Source of the DNA: Neofusicoccum parvum
Lineage: Eukaryota; Ascomycota; Dothideomycetes; Botryosphaeriales; Botryosphaeriaceae
Assembly (NCBI GenBank): GCA_020912385.1
Contig: CP087207.1
Location: 1,984,001-2,048,000 of the forward strand
Direction of reading: 5' to 3'
Length of the DNA stretch: 64,000 bases
Shown: piece by piece, positions 1 through 10,944 of the stretch
Layout of the letters: every line of letters starts with the position of its first letter
Numbering within the stretch: the first letter of the stretch is position 1
Program-made: the position numbers and the translations under genes
The notes under the pieces: generated by a model
Told to the model about the DNA's origin: nothing
What the model saw: only the letters and a program-made list of their open reading frames with translations
Databases searched by the model: none

Positions 1-1040
1 AGGAGGAGGCTAGTCGCGGAAATGACAGGCATGGCCGACGCGGGACGAGTGGAGCCGCGCGGATCCCGAGTCGAGCTTATCGACGCTGCCCCTGAACATC
101 ACCGCGCCTCGAGCATCACGGCTTGTCGTCCGCATTCCGCTCTCTGCGCCTGTTCCTGGCACTGCCGCTCGGACGCGTCTAGCCTGCTTGCAGCCTCGCT
201 CATTTCGACCATCACGAGTCCGCCAGCCGGCTTGCAACCCGCCGCGGCGTCGCGTCTGCTCCAGTCGGCTCATTTCGAGCAGCACTCGCCGTGGCGCAGC
301 TCATGACTCTCCAGCCGGCCGCCGTCGAGGATACACGACCCTGCCGCACGCCCGCTGCAGCTTGAAACGCCGCGTGACGCTGCCGGCCTGCGTTTCTCCG
401 CACTGCTTCGTGTTCGGCTCAGCCTCCCGCGCCGCCGCCCGCCCGCCGCGGGCCCAGCTCTCGCCTCCGGCCGGCAGCCCGGCCTGAACAAGCCCTCGCG
501 GCAGCATGGCAGACGTCCAGCTCCCGCCGCCGGAGCAGGGTCTCAGGGTGGCATGCGGATGCGTATCGAGTATGATCGCCTGCGACATGATCGCCCGTGC
601 ATCCCGGCTGCCCATCAGCTATTATGATTCGGGGCGATGTGATATGATAACACCGTTTCTCATTTGCTGATCTGCCCCGACCGCCGCCAAATCGAGCTCG
701 GCAATTTCTGCTGAAGCAGAGTAAGGCCGAGTGTCCGTCTGCACACGCAGCGCTGGCCGTGGTGTGGTTGCCGTAGTCTCAAGGCTGCTTCTAAACGTCT
801 CCATCTTATTAAAGCCGGTGGCATGCCGCGATTTTTGCCTTGGCCGGCCTCCCTTGCGCAAAGTGGCCTGAGCGCCCAGTCCAATGTGCAGCCACCCCTT
901 TTAATAGAACAGTTCCCCTTCCCGATCTCCGCTCCCGTCAGCTATATCCTTGTCGTCTTCGCTCGCTTCTTGCCTTACGGAAAATCCTCTTTTTCTCTGT
1001 CCCTCGTTCTCCTTCTCTCGCTCTCTCGACATTCGGCACC
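1..1040. other. intergenic region and 5' leader
   Basis: No convincing gene. The many ORFs here are short, overlapping and arginine/alanine-rich, as expected from GC-rich non-coding DNA. The last 60 bases before the start at 1041 form a pyrimidine-rich tract (about 980-1030), typical of fungal core promoters and leaders. Confidence 0.6.
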
Positions 1041-2482
1041 ATGCCAGCAGCAATCCAGCCCGTGGCGGCCAGCCATCCGTTATTCTGTTCCACCCTACCA
1101 TCGAAAGTCCAGGACGATCCGGTTTTGAAAGCCGCACAAAACATTATATCCATCCACAACGTTAAGAACAAGATACTTTGCCATGTTTCGCTACCACTTT
1201 CCCTTGAGGCACTTCCTTACACTTCCATCGACCCGGGACACGGCCGTTACTACCGGATATCTCGCGCCTCTCTCCTTGGCAACTATCCCGAATACTCCAA
1301 CTACGATGGCATGTGGGACACAGTCGTCCGTATCCGCCTTTCCGGCAAGTCTGTTGAAGTCCGCGATGGCGACGACTGGCTCCCCCTCGGCCACTACCTG
1401 TCTCACCTCCCTTCCGTGAAAGAATACTGGGCCGGTCCCGGCTCGGAGCAATGGCGCCAATCCCTGGAATGGGACACCAACGGCCAGCACTTCCCCCTGA
1501 TGGACCTTCCCGGCGAGATCCGCAACATGATTTACGACTACGCCGCCTCCTTCTGCTACCCCTACGAATTCGAGCACGGCTTCAACTACATGGCCGCCGC
1601 CGGCACCGACGGCCTCCTGTACAAAGAATACGGCCGGCACGGCACGCACCTCCAAGCCGAGCTCTTCGGGCGGGGCCGGGTGCTCAACGGCGCCGGGCCG
1701 GTCCTCCCGCTGCTCCTCGCGTCCAAGCAGGTCCACGCCGAGTTCAGCGCGCGGCTGCACCGCAACATGGAGTTCCGGTTCCAGGGCGCGTGGCCGCTGC
1801 GGCGCTTCGCCGAGTGCCAGGTGCAGCCGGCCTCGCAGACGCTGGCCAAGGTGACGCTGCAGATGACGACGTGGAACCTGGTCAAGTTCTTCGGCGTCTG
1901 GATCAACCAGTCGGCGCGCCCCTGGGGCCAGCCCGACGCCGAGTGCCTGCGCGGCCTGCCGCTGCGCGAGCTGGAGCTGCGCCTCGGCCACCGCGAGGAC
2001 TTTACGGGGTACCGCCTCGACACCTGGCTGGCGCCGTGCTGCCACCGCGTGCTGGCCGGCCTGGTCCTGTGGGCCGCCAAGGACTTCGTCAGGGACGTCC
2101 CCGTCGTCACCGTCGAGGGCTGCGTGCCGGCGCGCGCGAAGGCCGCGTTCCTGCAGCTGCTGGCCGACCAGAGGGCCGGCGTGCCCAGCGCCGTCACCCA
2201 GTGGGACGTCATCGGGAAGTCGACAAAGCTCGTCGAGCGCGGGGAGAGTTGGCTGGTGCGGACGGATTCGTGAGTGGCACCGTTTTTTCCTTTGCTTCGT
2301 GAACCTCGATGTGCTAATTGTAATGCAGCGGCCTCGGATGCGACCTCCTCGACCACGAGCACAGCTGCGCCGAGATGGGCCCGTGCACGGACGACTTCTG
2401 CCTCTCCGAGAACGACTTCACGCGGAAGCAGGCGCTTGCTCTTGGTCCGCCGTCCGCTTCGGGCGCCGGGATGCTGGCTTGA
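1041..2482 (+). CDS. 2EXR/F-box-like fungal protein
   Basis: Two exons, 1041-2269 and 2329-2482, encode about 460 residues. The intron (59 nt) has GTGAGT, a GCTAAT branch site and GCAG; splicing replaces an early stop with a Cys-rich tail of about 50 residues. I chose the ATG at 1041 because it follows a CT-rich leader in the context CACCATGCC. In the middle, LPGEIRNMIYDYA is the signature of the fungal 2EXR/F-box-like family, followed by the usual LLLASKQVHAEF segment. Family members are mostly uncharacterised and some are thought to be ubiquitin-ligase adaptors. The extended N-terminus (about 150 residues before the motif) is unusual. Function beyond the family is not known. Confidence 0.8.
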
Positions 2483-2485
2483 TTG

Positions 2486-2502
2486 AAAAAAAAAAAAAAA
2501 AA
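2486..2502 (+). repeat. A17 homopolymer just after a stop codon
   Basis: Seventeen consecutive adenines begin three bases after the stop codon of the 2EXR-like gene. This is a genomic A-tract in the 3' UTR. Its length may vary between isolates. Confidence 0.9.
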
Positions 2503-2840
2503 GCGAAGATCGATATGTTGGGGAATTTCTTCGAATGTGTTGTTCCGATTTGCGTTTCTAAACGAATTTTGAACGAGAGATGTTAGCGTTGGTTGGACCA
2601 GTTTGTTCTTGGGCTGAGATGCGGTTTTGCGTTCCCGTTATTTCTTCGTCTGTTTACTTTGGGAGTACCGGCCAAGCAGGATGGGAAGATATCCGGGATT
2701 TTTTGTGGTTTTGATACCCATGCACAGGTCGAACAGGGTTAGGGAGGAAACAGTCTGTACATACTTGCAAGCTTGGCGGCCATCTGAAAATTTGTTTTGG
2801 TAGTTCATCTCACTTCTGATCAATTTTTCTCCCATTACAG

Positions 2841-3119
2841 TGTGATCTGCTATCTATCAGTGCAGCAGGTTTTGTTCTTCACCTTGAAAATTCCAACGTC
2901 AAGAGCAAGGAGCCTGCTACTCAGCCATTGCAGCCCACAAAGCCCACGGAGCCTGCCAAGGAGCAGGCATTGAAGCCTCAGCATCCTAACGCAGCAAGGG
3001 TAGTTCCAAAGTTCCCGAAGGAGAAAGGGCAGTTCTACAAGCTGATTCTACCACCTGGAGGCGACCTATCGATTATCACGGCTTCCACACAGTCCGAGAG
3101 GTATCAAGAACGGCCGTAA
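2841..3119 (+). pseudogene. possible gene relic in a 1.36-kb intergenic region
   Basis: The region 2483-3842 has no intact gene. An open frame from 2841, directly after an acceptor-like TTACAG, to the stop at 3119 has a protein-like composition: a Lys/Pro/Glu-rich stretch, then a mixed segment. Coding-like sequence seems to continue in other frames to about 3310, as in a decayed gene. I do not recognise the product and there is no good start codon. It could also be chance. Confidence 0.2.
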
Positions 3120-3842
3120 GGTTTCTACAAATAAATTCCTCGAAGCGCAAGATCAGCCGCGGAGGTCTACTTAAGGAAAGGCCGCCGCCGGAGAAATTCA
3201 AATGTCCGGTCGGTCTCTCATCCCTGTAACGGGCGAAGCTGGTCAGATCATCCGCTACATCGAGCATGATCCTCCAATGGCCCAAGCCTGCACTCTCAAG
3301 CGGGTCTGAAGTTAGCACCGCGACTTTCTGAAATGTTTCTTGGTGTTACAATAGATGGTTCTGCAACACGTCACCTCAACCAAAAGACGCAGATTCCAAA
3401 TTCTGTGAAAATGATCGGGCGAATACTTCGACTCCCTTTGGGCTTACGCTTGGCAATTGTGCTAGTCAAATGCGGTTTTCGCTTAATTCAAAACAACAGA
3501 CGCGGCGTTGCAGGAGGCTGAGCTCAGCACGACCAATAGAAATTTGTACAGGCGGGGCCAAGGCCCGCGGGGCAGTGTGCATGCATGTCAGCAAGCAAGG
3601 TGAGATTCCAAGCACAGAAGGAACAACCAGATAACTCCCCTCAATCCGCTGCTCTTATCTTCGTGATCTTCTCAAGGCAGCAGTTATTCTCCTTTCTTTG
3701 CTTTCCCCTTGAGGGCGCTCATCTCGCTCCAGTTCTCACAATTAGGAAGAAGGTTGTTTGGGTTTCTTGCAGGATCTTCCTCCGCTGGCATCTTAATGAA
3801 ACGCGTTGAAACATCTCCCTCTGGTTATCTCACCACTCCAGG

Positions 3843-4586
3843 ATGACATCATTTCTCACTTTGCCCGTAACTAGCGGGTCCACTACGAGCCAGCCTGCCT
3901 CCAGTCCAACTCAGAACGATATCACCACCATTCCAACGCTGGGAACCGGCCTCAACACGATCGCTATTGGCAACGAAACAAGCATTGTGATTTCCGCAGG
4001 GTCTACTGCGACGTCAGTTGTCGGCGGCATCGCAACAATTGTCAGCACCGCATCTGGCGGTTCTCTTGTGATGTCCGCCGTCACCTCCGGAGCAGGCTCT
4101 GGGAACGCAACGTCGACGATTGCATCAATGACTCCGACAACATCGGCTTCCTCGGCGGAAGAAACGCAAACGCCTTCAGTAAAAACCGACGATGGCCTGA
4201 GCACCGGGACAATCATCGGACTGGCGGCTGGCCTACCTGTTGCAGGCATCATCATCGTGTTTCTCTTCGCGGCTGGGTATCTTGTCGGGTCGTGGAGAGC
4301 CCGGGGCCGGCCCGTCCCTTTCACGGTGTTCGCGAAACAGCGCTTGCGCCTGCGGTTACGCTTGTCCTTCCGCCGCCGCAAGGGAGGAGCTCTATCCGAG
4401 AAGTCTGAGAGACATGAGCTGCAGGGAGATGATGCCAGGACGGAGCTACCAACCAAGGAAAACGTTGTGGAAATGCCGGACCAGCGCCCGCTGGTTGAGA
4501 TGCCGGCGATGCCGCCTGTTGAGCTGCCTACGCATTTGGAAAGGGATGATAAGGAGCACTACGTTAATGCGAATGTCGAAAAATGA
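3843..4586 (+). CDS. Ser/Thr-rich single-pass membrane protein with E-[LM]-P tail repeats
   Basis: Single exon, 247 residues. The first 125 residues are a Ser/Thr/Ala-rich ectodomain with few aromatic residues, as in mucin-like fungal wall sensors. One membrane helix lies at about residues 128-152 (TIIGLAAGLPVAGIIIVFLF). A strongly basic juxtamembrane stretch (RLRLRLRLSFRRRK) marks the cytosolic side. The tail carries five near-identical short motifs about nine residues apart: HELQG, TELPT, VEMPD, VEMPA and VELPT. I see no WSC or other Cys-rich domain. The gene at 15728-16264 has the same architecture and tail motif. A clear N-terminal signal peptide is not visible, so either the helix acts as signal anchor or a 5' exon is missing. 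The role is unknown; a surface sensor or adaptor is a guess. Confidence 0.8.
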   Translation: MTSFLTLPVTSGSTTSQPASSPTQNDITTIPTLGTGLNTIAIGNETSIVISAGSTATSVVGGIATIVSTASGGSLVMSAVTSGAGSGNATSTIASMTPTTSASSAEETQTPSVKTDDGLSTGTIIGLAAGLPVAGIIIVFLFAAGYLVGSWRARGRPVPFTVFAKQRLRLRLRLSFRRRKGGALSEKSERHELQGDDARTELPTKENVVEMPDQRPLVEMPAMPPVELPTHLERDDKEHYVNANVEK

Positions 4587-4759
4587 GTGCATTGTGCAAT
4601 CACGAGTGATGTGCAATCTGGAGAAGAGCATCATGGCTATGAAAGAGTTAACCGCCATGGCAACACTGATATTTCCTTGACGGGAACCCCCAGATTCAAT
4701 TGGTCATTTATACATTACGATTACATCTCTCCGACATGAACATATCCGGCATATCTCAT

Positions 4760-5322
4760 TTACGCAACACCGGTGATGACGGTGACGGGAACCTCGAACT
4801 CGATGTTGCCGCAGAAATCCCCATCACCACGATTGGTCTTCTGGCAGGACATCTCAGGAATGGTAGCGGTGCCATTCGCCGTGATGGCAGCGGAGCCTTC
4901 GCAAACCGTACTGCACACAAAACCATCAGCATCGGCAACATCATGCGAATTCCACAATCCAGGAAGACTTACCCAGCGTCCCAATGGATCGAGAAGCTGA
5001 TATCTTTGAAGCCGTTGCTGTACGAGTACGTGGCGGTGGGGCTGCTGGTGAGGATGGGACTGCAGGTGTACTCGACGCCCTCGGCGACGTTGATCTGGCT
5101 GCAACGGATGGTTTCGTCTAGTCCGGGCTCTTGGACCGAGAAGCCGACGTTGGTGGGCTTGACCTTGTCATCGCGGTATTCGCCGTACTCGCTGACGATC
5201 CAGGGCTTCATCTCGAAGGTGCCGGCGGAGCAGGGGACGGTGGGGTTGGTAGCCTGGCGGGTGACCGGAGAAGCAGCCGCGCTAGAGGCCGCGAGGGTGA
5301 TCATAAGGGCGATGAGCTGCAT
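4760..5322 (-). CDS. small secreted cysteine-containing protein
   Basis: Two exons, 5322-4973 and 4910-4760, with a 62-nt intron (GTAAGT...TGTGCAG), encode 166 residues. The N-terminus is a typical signal peptide (MQLIALMITLAASSAAASP), followed by a possible propeptide site around VTRQ. The mature part has six cysteines, three in each exon, which could form three disulfides. The sequence ends in a beta-rich segment. No catalytic motif is visible and I do not recognise the family. Size, secretion and an even number of cysteines fit an effector-like or wall-associated secreted protein. A strong TATA box lies about 105 bp upstream. Confidence 0.82.
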
Positions 5323-5424
5323 TGTGGCTTGTTTGGTGGTTTGGCAAGAGAGTGTGGTGAAATGGCGGTAGCGATCGAATTGATGTCTGGAGGCTTTGCC
5401 TGGTCGATGTTGGGTGGTGAGGCG

Positions 5425-5432
5425 TTTATATA
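5425..5432 (-). promoter_or_regulatory. TATA box of the small secreted protein
   Basis: TATATAAA on the minus strand, about 103-110 bp upstream of the start codon at 5322. It is well formed and at a plausible distance. Confidence 0.6.
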
Positions 5433-6020
5433 CGCGCACTAGTTGTACATCGATTGAAATCCAGAATTTTTCCCCTTTCTTCTGGAATACGATGTGTGGG
5501 GATTCGGCATGAATAAACGGTGAGCTAACACACAGGCCGACTCTAATACGTGTTCCGCCTTATGCCGTGGGTTGCCGTGCTTTGACGCAATGGCGAGGCA
5601 ACTCCAACTTAATTACCCGAGCTCGGCGGTCGCCTTGTCTGTATTTAGGCTTTCGTAAGGCTTGAGCGCACGCTCTAAATATAGAGCTCTCTGGCATGAC
5701 CGTGAATTTTCTCAGTGTCTGTGCACAAACACGAGAACGGAAAATGTGCTTTCTGAATTTCACTTGGGCTGTTTAGTTAGAATCTCCTAAATATTGCTGC
5801 AATTCATTTGCTATTAGAAAGACCCGGAACATCATGATCGCGAAGTCAAAAAGAACACCAACTGAATATCAGTAGCTTGCATTACCTTAGAGACATGAAA
5901 CTAAGAACGCCGACAGGGGATAAGTAAAGAATACCTTCAACAACAAGCCAAATTGCCAACTATCCACGCACGTTTCAACATCCACACAAGAAAATAAAGC
6001 GGCGGATCCCAGGAATTACC
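5433..6020. other. intergenic region
   Basis: No gene seen. It contains the upstream promoter of the small secreted protein and the 3' flank of the GH5 gene. It is AT-richer than the surrounding coding DNA. Confidence 0.5.
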
Positions 6021-7435
6021 TTAACAAGGGCTGCTGGCCAGCATAGCGTTGAGATCCTTATCAATAATCCCCTGCTCAACCGCATCTGTACACAAGTCAG
6101 CATCTGCATCTCATTGCTTCACCAACATGGGGCCATCTACTCACCCTTGTAAGACCACTGCAGATAATCGTCGAAATTCTGCTCAGTCTTCCAGCTCCAA
6201 TACACCCACCCCAGCGTCTTCTCATACTGGCTCTGCTGCGCGGCGAAGTACTGCTTGAAAAAGTCCTTGTTCGCCAACTCCTGCCCGCCGAGCTGATCCA
6301 GCTTCATCGACCACTCGCCCACCACCTTCGGGCCCTCTCCCGTGACCCTATTCCCCTGCCCCGGCGTATCGGCGCACGTGTAGCTGATGGCGCACTGCTG
6401 CGCGCCGCCGCAGCCGGTGATGGGCGCGCCCTGGTAGTTGTGGTCGTCGAACAGCAAGCCCTGCTTCTGCGAGTCCGACAGCGACGTCGTGGCCTCGGGC
6501 CCGCTGGCCCACAGGTCGTCCATCATGACGATCTGGAGCGCGTGCGCCGAGTCGACGCCCAGCTCCGCTTCGGCGCCGCGCACCGCGTCGATCGCGGAGC
6601 CGTAGTAGTGCTGCACCATCCACTGCGTGTTGGGCGAGTCCTCGCGGAGCGGCTCGTTGACCAGCTCGATGGCGCCGACGTTCCGCATGGTGGTGTTGTG
6701 GTGGATGTGCTCGGTCATCCAGCGTAGGAATTCGTAGGCGCGCCCGGATTCGTAGTCGCTTTGGTAGAAGCCGGTGGAGTCTTGGAACTGTTGGGAAGAG
6801 GAGTTAGTGGCTGGGTGATGTGGGGATGGAAGGGTGGGAGTGCCTACGTCGCCAGTGAAAGCGTCGTTGTTCTTCTGCCTTCCGGGTAGGCCGTGAAGGT
6901 CGATGATGATGTACATCCCGGCGTCTGAGGCCCAACCGCAGAACTTCTGCAGGTGTGCTATACCACCTGTAATTTAAACCATTCGGTCAGTGGTAGGTCA
7001 AGCTCTTTGAAGCATATAGAGTATACCTTTGGGGAAGTGCTCGTACTCGTTGAGCAGATCCTCCTTCATCCAAAAGCCTACTGGAATGCGGATGGTATTC
7101 AGGCCGTACGACACCATCGTGTTGATGTCATCTTGCGTGATCCAACGGTCCCAGTGTTCCTGCCATACTTGACTAGCAGCGTCCATGTCTCCGCCGTATG
7201 CGTTTTCCACGCACTGCCGTTCGGCTTCCGCATTGTTGCACTTCATGTTGTCGTTCCACTCGCTGCCAGCCATCCACTTCTCCACAATGTATTGGGAGCC
7301 AGCATTGACGCCGCGGATCTTGGTCGTGCCGCTGCTTTGGAAAGCTTGGAGGGAAGTTCCCTCAGGAGGTGCGTCGGGAAGCCAGGCAGCAGCAAGAGCA
7401 ACGCTACTGGCGAGAGTGAAGAGATGGGAGAACAT
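6021..7435 (-). CDS. GH5 exo-beta-1,3-glucanase-type glycoside hydrolase
   Basis: Four exons (7435-7027, 6966-6848, 6787-6145, 6085-6021) with three introns of 58-60 nt encode 411 residues; phases agree at every junction. The N-terminus is a signal peptide (MFSHLFTLASSVALAAA), so the enzyme is secreted. GH5 landmarks are in order: RGVNAG near residue 38, NTIRIPVGFW near 120, IIDLHGLPG, the acid/base glutamate in IELVNEP, and the nucleophile glutamate in VVGEWS. Length and motifs fit the fungal glucan 1,3-beta-glucosidase group (GH5_9-like), which releases glucose from beta-1,3-glucan of fungal or host walls. A TATAAG element lies 86 bp upstream. Subfamily assignment is by motif only. Confidence 0.9.
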
Positions 7436-7520
7436 ATTTACAAAAAGTAAAAAGATATTCACAAGAAAGAAGCTGCTAAAGCGGTTTATGCGTATGGAAG
7501 AGAGCCGTGAAGCTTCACAT

Positions 7521-7528
7521 CTTATAAG
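7521..7528 (-). promoter_or_regulatory. TATA-like element of the GH5 gene
   Basis: CTTATAAG, 86-93 bp upstream of the GH5 start codon. The position is reasonable for a fungal core promoter. Confidence 0.4.
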
Positions 7529-8923
7529 AGATTCATCTTGCAAAGTTCAGGAAGCCATTGCAGTCAGATACTAGCTATGGAGGCCTGTCTCACGGTTGCA
7601 TTTCCTCGTAGTGCTTACGGCTTTCCTCTTCAAGCAAGCAATAATGAAGCCCTGAGTGATGAGACCGTATTCTTGAGTGATCATCAGGACGGTTGCCTGT
7701 TCAGGCTATTAATCATTCACTTATTCATGAGGTCATGGGACGGGTGAGTTATTTGATTAATGGGCGTGTTGGATGATTGTGGCTCGGTATACTGCGAGAG
7801 GAATGGTATCCGAAGCCTAGATGAGCGAACGGTCGTAGGATTTAGATGTTCCTGCTGCGGCCCGGCGCTTGCTCCTGCCGCAGCCGTGAAGAAACTTACC
7901 AGCCACAAGTTGCATCACTCAACAGAACTAGTACATGATGGTATTTGCGCTACGAGCTCGGTCCAGAAAGCATTATGACACGCACATAGCTCCATGGGTA
8001 GTGAAGGTATTCATTCAGATGCAAATGGACAGCGAAAGATGACCCAGACCTATCCGGACGAACGCTTCAGCTCCCCATGTGTGAACTTGTTGGATTTGAG
8101 GCTGATTTGAGGCCGCCCATGTGCTGACATTTCAGGCTTTCCGACACCCTCTCTGGCTTACACACCATTTCAGATACCCTATTTGCACTAATTCAATCTT
8201 TGAACTAGAATATTACGTACGAAGACCCTGGCATTGGCGAAGAGGCTTCTGTTGCTGCTCAGATGACGCACAGACCAGGAGTAAGCTCTAGGCCCGAAGC
8301 GGAAATCAATGCGACCCTGCGCGCGGTTTCCTGAAGAACTTCTCCTGGGACCTAAACACAGCCTGAATTTAAGCTTATGTTGATCATCACGCTCGCGTGT
8401 CTTCACGGTAACGTAAGCTACAAGGTCCGCTTTGCCGCCTTACAAGTGAAGTTTGCAATGAAATCGATTCGTTGGACTACGACACATCCGCCGAAATGCA
8501 AGCTACAAGAATCTTTTCATGAGAAGCTTTTGAAAAATTCAGACTCGACGTCTTTCGACCTTTAATAGAACGCAGCGCCAGTGCACATGGCCAACACCAC
8601 CAGTGTCGCCGTGAAACCGGCAAATGAACCCCACAATCCCTGAAACCGGAACGGACCAAACGGGAAGCTTGTTTCTATTTTGCGCACAAAGACCACAAGT
8701 TGACTACCATTCTTGGAAATACCGGCTTATGTAGTGGATGCCTGTCCCTGACGGACTGATTAGCGGATCACGCTTGTGAGATGAGAAGGGGCGCTGCGGA
8801 TCCTACCCCAGATTTCCGGGTTTCCCGTTCGGGTTAGCGGGTGGATTCCGAGGCCTGGTACGTGGATCCCGCCCCGACGTGGTAGCTTCACACGCTACTC
8901 GGGAAGTCAGAAGCCCATGTTAG
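7529..8923. other. intergenic region
   Basis: About 1.4 kb with only short, unconvincing ORFs on both strands. No RNA gene, repeat or transposon was recognised. Confidence 0.5.
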
Positions 8924-9493
8924 CTATTCATCTGTAATGATGCGAACAGGCTCTTCAGCTGTATTGTCGGCCAATGGTGCTTCAACACTGTCGATGTGCC
9001 CTGCACTCCTGGGTGCGGTGATAACGTTGCCGCTGAACCTGGTTTCCGCATCGTGGGTTGCACCTTTGCTGAGCAGAAGGTACATAAGGTAAAGGCGCCC
9101 TCGGTGGGCGGCGGCACGCAGAGCTCTGTCGAGGTCTCCATTTCCGAGGATAACCTTACCAGACTTGATCTGGATCCCGATCTGAAGCAGAATCTGAACG
9201 AAATCTGTATACCCATAGCGTGAAGCGGCCCACAAGGTATCACTGATGGAGCCTGGATCGTCAATCTGGGCTTCGCGGTAAGTTCGTCCCGCAATTACCG
9301 TGACAAACCTATGTGCGCTTTGGGTCTGAAGCTGTCTGGCCATACCACCGAATATGTCCACTTGCTTGTAGCTGACACGGTATAAGAGAGCGAGTTGCAC
9401 ATACTCGCCAATAGACCTATACGTATAATTGCCGCCGCAGATTGTGAAGTAGAAGTTGATTTTGGTCGAGACTTGCCTTATGCCAGCCTTCAT
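8924..9493 (-). pseudogene. degenerate ankyrin-repeat ORF downstream of a kinase
   Basis: The open frame contains two ankyrin-like units: one around DTLWAASRYGYTDFVQILL and a second around RALRAAAHRGRLYLMYLLL. A third unit (SAGHIDSVEAPL) is decayed, and the frame stops before a full repeat set. Ankyrin repeats mediate protein contacts. The ORF lies on the same strand just 3' of the kinase at 9805-10944, whose last codons form a good donor (GTAAGT at the stop). It may therefore be the damaged 3' part of a kinase-ankyrin gene rather than a separate gene. Further coding-like fragments lie at about 9500-9660 in other frames. I could not build an intact splice model. Confidence 0.4.
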
Positions 9494-9804
9494 TGGAGTC
9501 TTTGAAGTGTGGTTTAGAATCGCCTGACCCTTCTCGCATGTTGGAATAGAGCAAAAGGACGGAACTCGTCCAATTGCTCATAGAGGCTTGACAGCCCCTT
9601 ATACCCCCCTCTCTGGAACACGGGAGGGAACACACTGCGTATAAAATCCAACATCGCAAGACGCCTTCCCGATTTCACACATCCAACCTAACCGGGTCAA
9701 TCGATCAAGATGTATGCTAATGTAGCTTGCTTCATCAAAACATGTCAACATTTCGGTTATCCTTCTTAATTTATCTAAGTTCTGCCTTAAGAAATAGGGG
9801 ATGG

Positions 9805-10944
9805 TTACTTACTTGTTCCCCGTATGTCCTCTGACATAGACTTTCGAGCATGAGCGAGGTCGCAGCAGCTAGTGCAGTCATTAGGGAGTATGTCTTGGAC
9901 GATATAAGTCCCCAGTAATTCGAGAACTTGCCCTGCAGTTGGTCGTTTTTCGCGATGAAAGATCAACATGGGCTCGATAATGTCCTTCCAAATAATCACG
10001 GTTGCCAATCCGGTGTCCATATTTCGAAACCAGCTGTCGATCATTTCAACAACATTGGTGTACAAGAACGCCCTTCCAGACGATGCGAATCGCTTGCTGC
10101 AGAACTCATAGAGCTCTTGTATAGGGCGGCAATTGATCACTGTGAGCATCTCAACGAAAACACAACCAAGGGAAAATATATCAGACCGGGCTCCGTGACG
10201 TTGAGTTTTGTCCAAGAATTCCGGGGCCGCATACCTGGGTGTTCCGTGTGCCGGCGTGTCCGTGGACGTCGTTGTTTCAGGAATGAAAGCCGTAGACGAG
10301 CCGAAATCCGTAAAGAAAATTCGATCTTGACGATGGATAATGTTCGAGGGCTTGATGTCCTCATGCCTGATACCATTGCAATGGAGATAATGCAATGCCG
10401 AGGTTAGGCAGAGGAACCACTTTCTAAGCCATAGGTGGTGACCAGGCTCGCTTTCTCTCAAGAAGGTCTCCAGATCTCGGTCACCGACTGGGGACATGAT
10501 AAGCGAGTAATGCCACGTATTTTCCGTCGGAGTGAAGCTCCCAATGAAGCGGACGATGTGGTCATGGCTGATGCCCCTGAGTGTTTCGGCTTCCCAATGC
10601 AGATTATTGACATGTCCCCGCACTGTGGCAGTCTTGCAGGCGAACTTGATATCGCTGCCCCTTATTTTCATCTTTGAGACGGAACCTAATCGTCCCTGTC
10701 CCAGAATCCGTTCTTGATCAAAGACACTGCCAGGATCGAGTATGAAGTGATGCTTGTGCTCGTCCGTTCTCTCGGGTGCTGCGGGCGGTGTGTCTTGTGC
10801 GACGAGAATTTCGTCAGGATCGTCGCAGAACATAGTTACCCAGCCCCAGAATTGATCGGGGGTGAGGTCGAGGTTCGTTACGCTGGCTTGATCGTCTGGT
10901 TCCCAGCGAGGCAGAGGGGACCTCCTGCGGAACAAGGCCGCCAT
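9805..10944 (-). CDS. serine/threonine protein kinase
   Basis: A single open frame of 379 residues from the ATG at 10944. Kinase landmarks in order: glycine loop GQGRLGSV, the Lys of FACKTA, the alpha-C Glu in HWEAETL, the catalytic loop RHEDIKPSNI, the DFG motif in FTDFGSS, and APE in AAPEFL. The catalytic loop reads HED rather than HRD, but the catalytic Asp, the Lys and the DFG Asp are all present, so activity is plausible. The frame stays open to 11115; an intron-like stretch 10947-11003 (57 nt, TTTTCAG acceptor) suggests a spliced 5' leader or an N-terminal extension. The stop codon overlaps a strong GTAAGT donor, so the true C-terminus may lie in the ankyrin region downstream. The substrate is unknown. 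Confidence 0.75.
   Translation of the reverse strand: MAALFRRRSPLPRWEPDDQASVTNLDLTPDQFWGWVTMFCDDPDEILVAQDTPPAAPERTDEHKHHFILDPGSVFDQERILGQGRLGSVSKMKIRGSDIKFACKTATVRGHVNNLHWEAETLRGISHDHIVRFIGSFTPTENTWHYSLIMSPVGDRDLETFLRESEPGHHLWLRKWFLCLTSALHYLHCNGIRHEDIKPSNIIHRQDRIFFTDFGSSTAFIPETTTSTDTPAHGTPRYAAPEFLDKTQRHGARSDIFSLGCVFVEMLTVINCRPIQELYEFCSKRFASSGRAFLYTNVVEMIDSWFRNMDTGLATVIIWKDIIEPMLIFHREKRPTAGQVLELLGTYIVQDILPNDCTSCCDLAHARKSMSEDIRGTSK

Noticed and set aside
1191..2045. 284-codon minus-strand ORF opposite the 2EXR-like gene
   Set aside because: Antisense shadow of a GC3-rich gene; the plus strand has a family motif and a clean intron.
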